Shown here in pieces: positions 60,404 through 64,000 of a DNA stretch of 64,000 bases. Below the pieces are notes generated by a model that had not been told where the DNA came from, searched no databases, and saw nothing but the letters and a program-made list of their open reading frames with translations. The position numbers and the translations under genes are program-made. This stretch comes from Acetobacteraceae bacterium (GTDB lineage Bacteria; Pseudomonadota; Alphaproteobacteria; Acetobacterales; Acetobacteraceae). The stretch's first letter is position 1. Every line of letters starts with the position of its first letter. Location of the stretch: assembly GCA_947371015.1 (NCBI GenBank), contig CANBNK010000003.1:43673-107672 (forward strand), read 5' to 3'.

Positions 60404-61369
60404 CTATTCCAGCTTGAGGCCGAGTTCGGCGATCTTGCGGGCCCAGAAAACGCTCTCGGCCTTCACCGCGGCGGCGAATTCGGCCAGCGGACGGGCTGGC
60501 GCCGGCTCCAGCCCCTCCTTTTCCAGCCGTCCGGCAAAGCCCGGGCTGGCCGCGGCGGTGCGGGCGGCGGCGGCCAGGGCGTCCAGCAGCGCCGGTGGCG
60601 TGGTGGCGGGCGCGAATACTCCGTGCCAGCCGGTGATCACGGCACCTGGCAGCCCGGCCTCGGCCAGGGTCGGCACCTCGGGCAGCGCCGCGATCCGGTG
60701 GTCGCCGGTCACGGCAATCGGCCGCAACCGGCCCTCGCGGATCAGCGCGATGGCCGGCGGCGGGGAGGAGAAGTTCATCGTCACCCGCCCGGCCACCACA
60801 TCCAGCAGCGCCGGGGCGGTGCCGCGGTAAGGCACGTGCTCCATCTCCACCTTCGCCGCCTCGCTGAACAGCACGCCGGCCAGGTGATTGGCATTGCCGA
60901 CACCGCCGGAGGAATAGGTCAGCTCCCCCTTCGGCCGAGCGCGGATCAGCGCCAGCAGCTCCGCCAGGGTGCGGGCCGGCACATCCGGGTTCACCACCAG
61001 CAGGTATTGGTAGGAGGAGGTCTGCGCCACCGGCACCAGCGCCTCCGCCAGGTCCATGCGGTCGCCGCGTTGCAGATGCGGGTTGACCACGATGTTGGTG
61101 GAGACGGCGTAGAGCAACGTGGTGCCATCCGGCCGGGACCGCGCCACCGAGACCGAGCCGACATGGCCCGCCGCACCGGCGCGGTTGTCCACCACCACGG
61201 TCTGGTTCAGCGCACGGGCAAAGGCGATGCCGAACTCCCGGCCGGAGATATCGGTCCCGCCCCCGGCGGCATAGGGCACCACCATGGTCAGCGGGCGGCT
61301 GGGCTGGGCACGCAACGGCAGCGGCGCGGTGGCCGCGGCGGCAAGCAGCAGGCGGCGGGGCAGGGTCAT
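60404..61369 (-). CDS. Bug/TctC family solute-binding protein
   Basis: The 321-residue protein has a signal peptide (MTLPRRLLLAAAATAPLPLRAQ) and Bug blocks LTMVVPYAAGGGTDISGR, VDNRAGAAGHVGS and YRGTAPALLDVVAGRVTMNFSS. It is the fourth member of the family in the window and the most diverged. The second of two adjacent ATGs is chosen because GGAG lies seven bases before it. Ligand unknown. Confidence 0.94.
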   Translation of the reverse strand: MTLPRRLLLAAAATAPLPLRAQPSRPLTMVVPYAAGGGTDISGREFGIAFARALNQTVVVDNRAGAAGHVGSVSVARSRPDGTTLLYAVSTNIVVNPHLQRGDRMDLAEALVPVAQTSSYQYLLVVNPDVPARTLAELLALIRARPKGELTYSSGGVGNANHLAGVLFSEAAKVEMEHVPYRGTAPALLDVVAGRVTMNFSSPPPAIALIREGRLRPIAVTGDHRIAALPEVPTLAEAGLPGAVITGWHGVFAPATTPPALLDALAAAARTAAASPGFAGRLEKEGLEPAPARPLAEFAAAVKAESVFWARKIAELGLKLE

Positions 61370-61480
61370 CATGGGTCTCCCAATCGTGTGCGCGGTAGCG
61401 CTTGGTTTGCGCCGCCGCAAGGCGGCACCCTGCCGGCCGTGCGACAAGCCCCGCGATCCGCCGGGAAGGATTTATCTGCC

Positions 61481-61792
61481 GTGAAGTTCCTGTTGCCGCT
61501 GCTACTGGCCCTGGCAGCCTTGCCGGCCGGCGCGCAAACCCAGAGCGAGGCCGTGGCGCAAGGCCGCGCCACCGCCGAAGCCTGGTGCGCCAACTGCCAT
61601 GTGGTCGGCAGCGGCACCCGCACCGGCAACGACGCGGCGCCCAGCTTCGTCAGCATTGCCCGCCGCCAGCCGGAGCCGACGGCGCTGCGGACCTGGCTGG
61701 GGCAGCGCCACAAGGAGACGATGCCGAACTACGAGCTGTCCCGCGCCGAGATCGACAACCTCGTGGCCTATATCCTCAGCCTTGGGCGATGA
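61481..61792 (+). CDS. Small periplasmic c-type cytochrome
   Basis: The 103-residue protein has a signal peptide (KFLLPLLLALAALPAGAQ) and a single haem site CANCH near residues 36-40. The sixth ligand is probably the Met in KETMPNYELS (about 80-89), and ending EIDNLVAYILSLG is a class I C-terminal helix. It carries electrons in the periplasm. GTG is preceded by GGGAAGGA. The last 17 bases overlap the convergent hydrolase gene. Confidence 0.9.
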   Translation: MKFLLPLLLALAALPAGAQTQSEAVAQGRATAEAWCANCHVVGSGTRTGNDAAPSFVSIARRQPEPTALRTWLGQRHKETMPNYELSRAEIDNLVAYILSLGR

Positions 61793-62465
61793 TCCGCGCC
61801 AGGGCGGCGGGTTCGGTCAGCATCGGGTAGTGCCCGGTATCCAGCTCATGCCAGCGGGCGCCCAGCGTGTCCCGCGCGCGTTCCTGGTGGGCCTTGGGCG
61901 GGTTGGCGCTGCGCCGGCACCATAGCACCGTCGCATCCCACTTCTGCTGCCAGAAGCTGGGCAGCCGCACTGCCGCTTCCATCGCCGCGATGGGGTGCTG
62001 GGTGTAGCGGTCCAGCGCGAACTGCTTCAGCGCCGGCGGGAAATCGGCGAACAGCCGGCTCTCGGCATCCTCCCGCGTCGGGCCGCTGGTCAGTTCGCTG
62101 TTCACTTTTGTCGGGCGATTGACGATCTCGTCCAGCCGTTCGCCATCCATCAGCGCCAGCGCGTCGGCGAAGACCACGCGGCCGATCCGGTCGCGGGCGC
62201 GTTCCGCCACCGCGCACAGCACCATGCCACCCGTAGAAGTGCCGGCCAGCACTACGTCCTTCAGGTCGTAGAAGTGCATCATGGCCGCGACTTCCTCAGC
62301 CTGGCTTTCGGTGGTGATGCCGGGGCGCAGGTACATGGCGCGCTCGGCGCAGCCATCCAGCGTGGGGGTGAAGACCAGATGGCCCTGGGCGCGCAGCTCG
62401 GCGGCCACCAGGTTCCAGATCCAGCCACCCTGGTAGGCGCCGTGCAGCAGTACGATGTTGCTCAT
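61776..62465 (-). CDS. Alpha/beta hydrolase
   Basis: The 229-residue protein has the alpha/beta-hydrolase oxyanion segment VLLHGAYQGGWIW, the nucleophile elbow GTSTGGMV (Ser at about residue 76) and a C-terminal catalytic His in LDTGHYPML. The cap region is short. It looks like the salicylate/jasmonate esterase-type branch, but substrate is unknown. Its start overlaps no other gene; the SDR gene is 40 bases upstream and parallel. Confidence 0.9.
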   Translation of the reverse strand: MSNIVLLHGAYQGGWIWNLVAAELRAQGHLVFTPTLDGCAERAMYLRPGITTESQAEEVAAMMHFYDLKDVVLAGTSTGGMVLCAVAERARDRIGRVVFADALALMDGERLDEIVNRPTKVNSELTSGPTREDAESRLFADFPPALKQFALDRYTQHPIAAMEAAVRLPSFWQQKWDATVLWCRRSANPPKAHQERARDTLGARWHELDTGHYPMLTEPAALARIIAQG

Positions 62466-62505
62466 TTTTCTTCTTGTTCCTCCGGAACGACGTTGCAGTG
62501 GCGGC

Positions 62506-63174
62506 TCAGAACTTCTCGACCCAGGGCCGCACCTCGATCTCCCAGCTCCAGGACGATTTCGGCTGGTTGATCAGGTGCAGCGTGCTTTCGGCGATCGCAT
62601 CGGGGTCCAGCAGCGTCGCGTCGCCCGCCTCCGGCCGGCGGCTGCTGCGGATGCCGCCATCGATGACGATATGCGCGACGTGGACGCCTTTCGGGTGCAG
62701 CTCCCGCGCCATGGACTGCGCCATGCCGCGCAGCGCGAACTTGGCCATGGCGAAGGGCGCCGACTGCGGATAGCCCTTCACCCCCGCGCTGGCGCCGGTC
62801 AGCACGATGGTGCCGGCGCCCTTGGCGACCATGCGCTTCGCCGCCTGCTGGGCGCACAGGAAGGCGCCGAAGGCGGTGACCTGCAGGGTCTTCTGCACCT
62901 CGTCCGGGTCCAGCTCGGCGAAGGCGCCGCGGATGCGGTAACTCGGATTGCACACCACCACGTCGCTGTCCGGCACGGCGGCGAACAGCGCCTCCACCTC
63001 GGCGCGCTTCGTCACGTCGCAGGCATGGACCGAAGCGCCGGTCTCGGCCGCCAGCGCCGCCAGCTTGGCGGTGTTGCGGGCGGCCAGGGCCACGCCGTAG
63101 CCGTTTCGGGCCAGCAGCCGGGCGAGCGAGGCGGAAAACCCCTCCCCGGCGCCGATGATCAGTGCGTTGGGCAT
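62506..63174 (-). CDS. SDR-like protein with Phe replacing the catalytic Tyr
   Basis: The 222-residue protein has an SDR Rossmann fold: LIIGAGEGFSASLARLLARNG, in parts, with the NAD(P) loop, ARN after strand 2 suggesting NADP, and TGASAGVKGYPQSAPFAMAKFALRG, in parts. The normal Tyr-x-x-x-Lys reads Phe141-x-x-x-Lys145, and NNAG is CNPSY. Classical dehydrogenase chemistry is therefore unlikely. It is probably a conserved atypical subgroup with a binding or different catalytic role. The gene precedes the alpha/beta hydrolase by 40 bases. Confidence 0.85.
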   Translation of the reverse strand: MPNALIIGAGEGFSASLARLLARNGYGVALAARNTAKLAALAAETGASVHACDVTKRAEVEALFAAVPDSDVVVCNPSYRIRGAFAELDPDEVQKTLQVTAFGAFLCAQQAAKRMVAKGAGTIVLTGASAGVKGYPQSAPFAMAKFALRGMAQSMARELHPKGVHVAHIVIDGGIRSSRRPEAGDATLLDPDAIAESTLHLINQPKSSWSWEIEVRPWVEKF

Positions 63175-63293
63175 GGACCCCTCCCATTTGCCTGCATCCT
63201 GCGCCGGCTGGCCGGTGCTGGGAAGCGCCGCTTGTCCGCCCGGCGGCCCAGGGCTACAGCACCGCCAGCCGCCTGCACCCAGGGATCATGCCG

Positions 63294-63731
63294 ATGTCCG
63301 ACTTCGTCTATTTCGAGGATTTGACGGTTGGCCAAAAGGCCAGCTTCGGCAAGACCATCACGGAATCCGACATCGTGCTGTTCGCCGCCGTCACCGGGGA
63401 CACCAACCCGATGCACCTGAACGCCGAATACGCCAAGGGCACCATCTTCAAGGAACGCATCGCCCACGGCATGCTGGCGGCGGGGCTCATCACCAAGGTG
63501 CTGGGCACCCAGCTGCCGGGGCCGGGCACCATCTACCTGTCACAGACGCTGAAGTTCCGCGCCCCGGTCCGCATCGGGGAGACGGTGACCGCAACGGTGG
63601 AGGTGATGGAACTGCACCCCGAGAAGCACCGCGCCACGCTCAGCACCATCTGCACCGTCGCCGGCAAGTCGGTGCTGGATGGCGAGGCCATCGTCTCGGT
63701 CCCCAGCCGCGCCAGCAAGCCCAGCGCATGA
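63294..63731 (+). CDS. MaoC-like (R)-specific enoyl-CoA hydratase
   Basis: The 145-residue hot-dog-fold protein has the hydratase-2 motif FAAVTGDTNPMHLNAEYA with catalytic Asp and His, followed by IAHGMLAAGLITKVLG. The pattern is that of PhaJ-type (R)-enoyl-CoA hydratases, which supply (R)-3-hydroxyacyl-CoA. The second of two nearby ATGs is preferred because of AGGG spacing. Its stop overlaps ribF (ATGA). Confidence 0.92.
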   Translation: MSDFVYFEDLTVGQKASFGKTITESDIVLFAAVTGDTNPMHLNAEYAKGTIFKERIAHGMLAAGLITKVLGTQLPGPGTIYLSQTLKFRAPVRIGETVTATVEVMELHPEKHRATLSTICTVAGKSVLDGEAIVSVPSRASKPSA

Positions 63732-64000
63732 GCCAGCCCGTCATCATCCGCGACTGGCGCCAGGTGCCGGACGCGCTGCGGGGCTGCACCCTAGCGCTGG
63801 GCAACATGGATGGCGTGCACCTGGGCCACCTGGCGGTGCTGCGCGCCGCCCACGCCGCCCGGCCGGAACTGCCACTGGCGGCGCTGACCTTCGAGCCGCA
63901 TCCGCGCGAATACTTTCGCCCGGACGACCAGCCGTTCCGGCTGACGCTACTGCCGGCCAAGGCGGCGGCGCTGGGTGCGGCGGGGGCCAAGGCGGTCTTC
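63728..64000 (+). CDS. ribF: Riboflavin kinase/FAD synthetase RibF, N-terminal part (3' end outside window)
   Basis: The visible 91 residues contain LGNMDGVHLGHLAVLR, the nucleotidyltransferase HxGH motif of the FAD-synthetase domain (usually GNFDGVH), and LTFEPHPREYF. RibF phosphorylates riboflavin and adenylates FMN. The gene continues beyond the window end. Its ATG overlaps the MaoC-like stop (ATGA). Confidence 0.93.
   Translation, partial: MSQPVIIRDWRQVPDALRGCTLALGNMDGVHLGHLAVLRAAHAARPELPLAALTFEPHPREYFRPDDQPFRLTLLPAKAAALGAAGAKAVF

Overview
The window is about 70% GC, densely coded, and reads like an alphaproteobacterium of the Acetobacteraceae, most like Roseomonas or a relative. Supporting signs are the four orphan Bug-type (TctC) solute-binding genes, an ArsR-methyltransferase fusion next to metH, a liv cassette, the accB/accC/aroQ arrangement and many ATGA/GTGA stop-start overlaps. 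The taxon is inferred from gene style and not from a marker gene; no rRNA or tRNA gene was seen.

Layout. 1-1734: end of an RNase E/G gene, yacG and a degenerate sensor kinase. 1778-6827: an unknown protein, a leftward operon with two class I-type CoA-transferase subunits and one class III CoA-transferase, then a small exported protein, a GNAT acetyltransferase and a RutF-like flavin reductase. 6917-8479: a formylglycine-type sulfatase. 8530-13778: a leftward branched-chain amino acid ABC cassette (livH-livM-livG-livF, then its binding protein), ending in a short ORF with an extraordinary ribosome binding site and a perfect terminator. 13924-16290: two carboxymuconolactone-decarboxylase-like genes and a TonB-like gene. 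16510-20359, leftward: a DPPY DNA methyltransferase, aat, accC, accB, aroQ. 20553-23348: thiS-thiG and an ornithine-decarboxylase-type gene with a long untranslated leader.

23554-32910: a degenerate receiver, a structured non-coding stretch, an OxyR-like regulator, an HtrA-fold protein with no catalytic triad, a D-aminopeptidase-like hydrolase, DUF2256, an acetolactate-synthase-like ThDP enzyme, a MASE1/PAS/GGDEF cyclase and an NTF2-like protein. 32974-40318: an operon of cation diffusion facilitator, TonB and PduO-type cobalamin adenosyltransferase; then metH with its ArsR-methyltransferase regulator, an AT-rich palindromic operator and a small CobW-like remnant. 40339-49325: S49 peptidase, chemoreceptor, a Bug protein, a maleamate amidase/maleate isomerase-like pair, CoA-binding protein, DUF2076, LysR regulator and a TRAP binding protein. 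49536-53046: SDR, TRIC-type channel and two tandem Bug proteins.

53054-59640: a tightly coupled leftward operon (threonine-synthase-like enzyme, M81 hydrolase, D-threonine-aldolase-like enzyme, Rid protein, 4Fe-4S protein, CCG-domain protein) with a divergent M20 hydrolase. This is the best candidate for an uncharacterised catabolic system, probably for a hydroxy or acylated amino acid. 59780-64000: glycine-zipper lipoprotein, Bug protein, small cytochrome c, alpha/beta hydrolase, an atypical SDR, a MaoC hydratase and the start of ribF.

Two themes recur. First, several proteins keep a fold while losing catalytic residues (sensor kinase, receiver, HtrA-like protein, Rid protein, SDR, maleate-isomerase-like protein). 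Second, a dispersed repeat sits directly after gene stops, and in two copies it carries the gene's stop codon inside its terminator stem.
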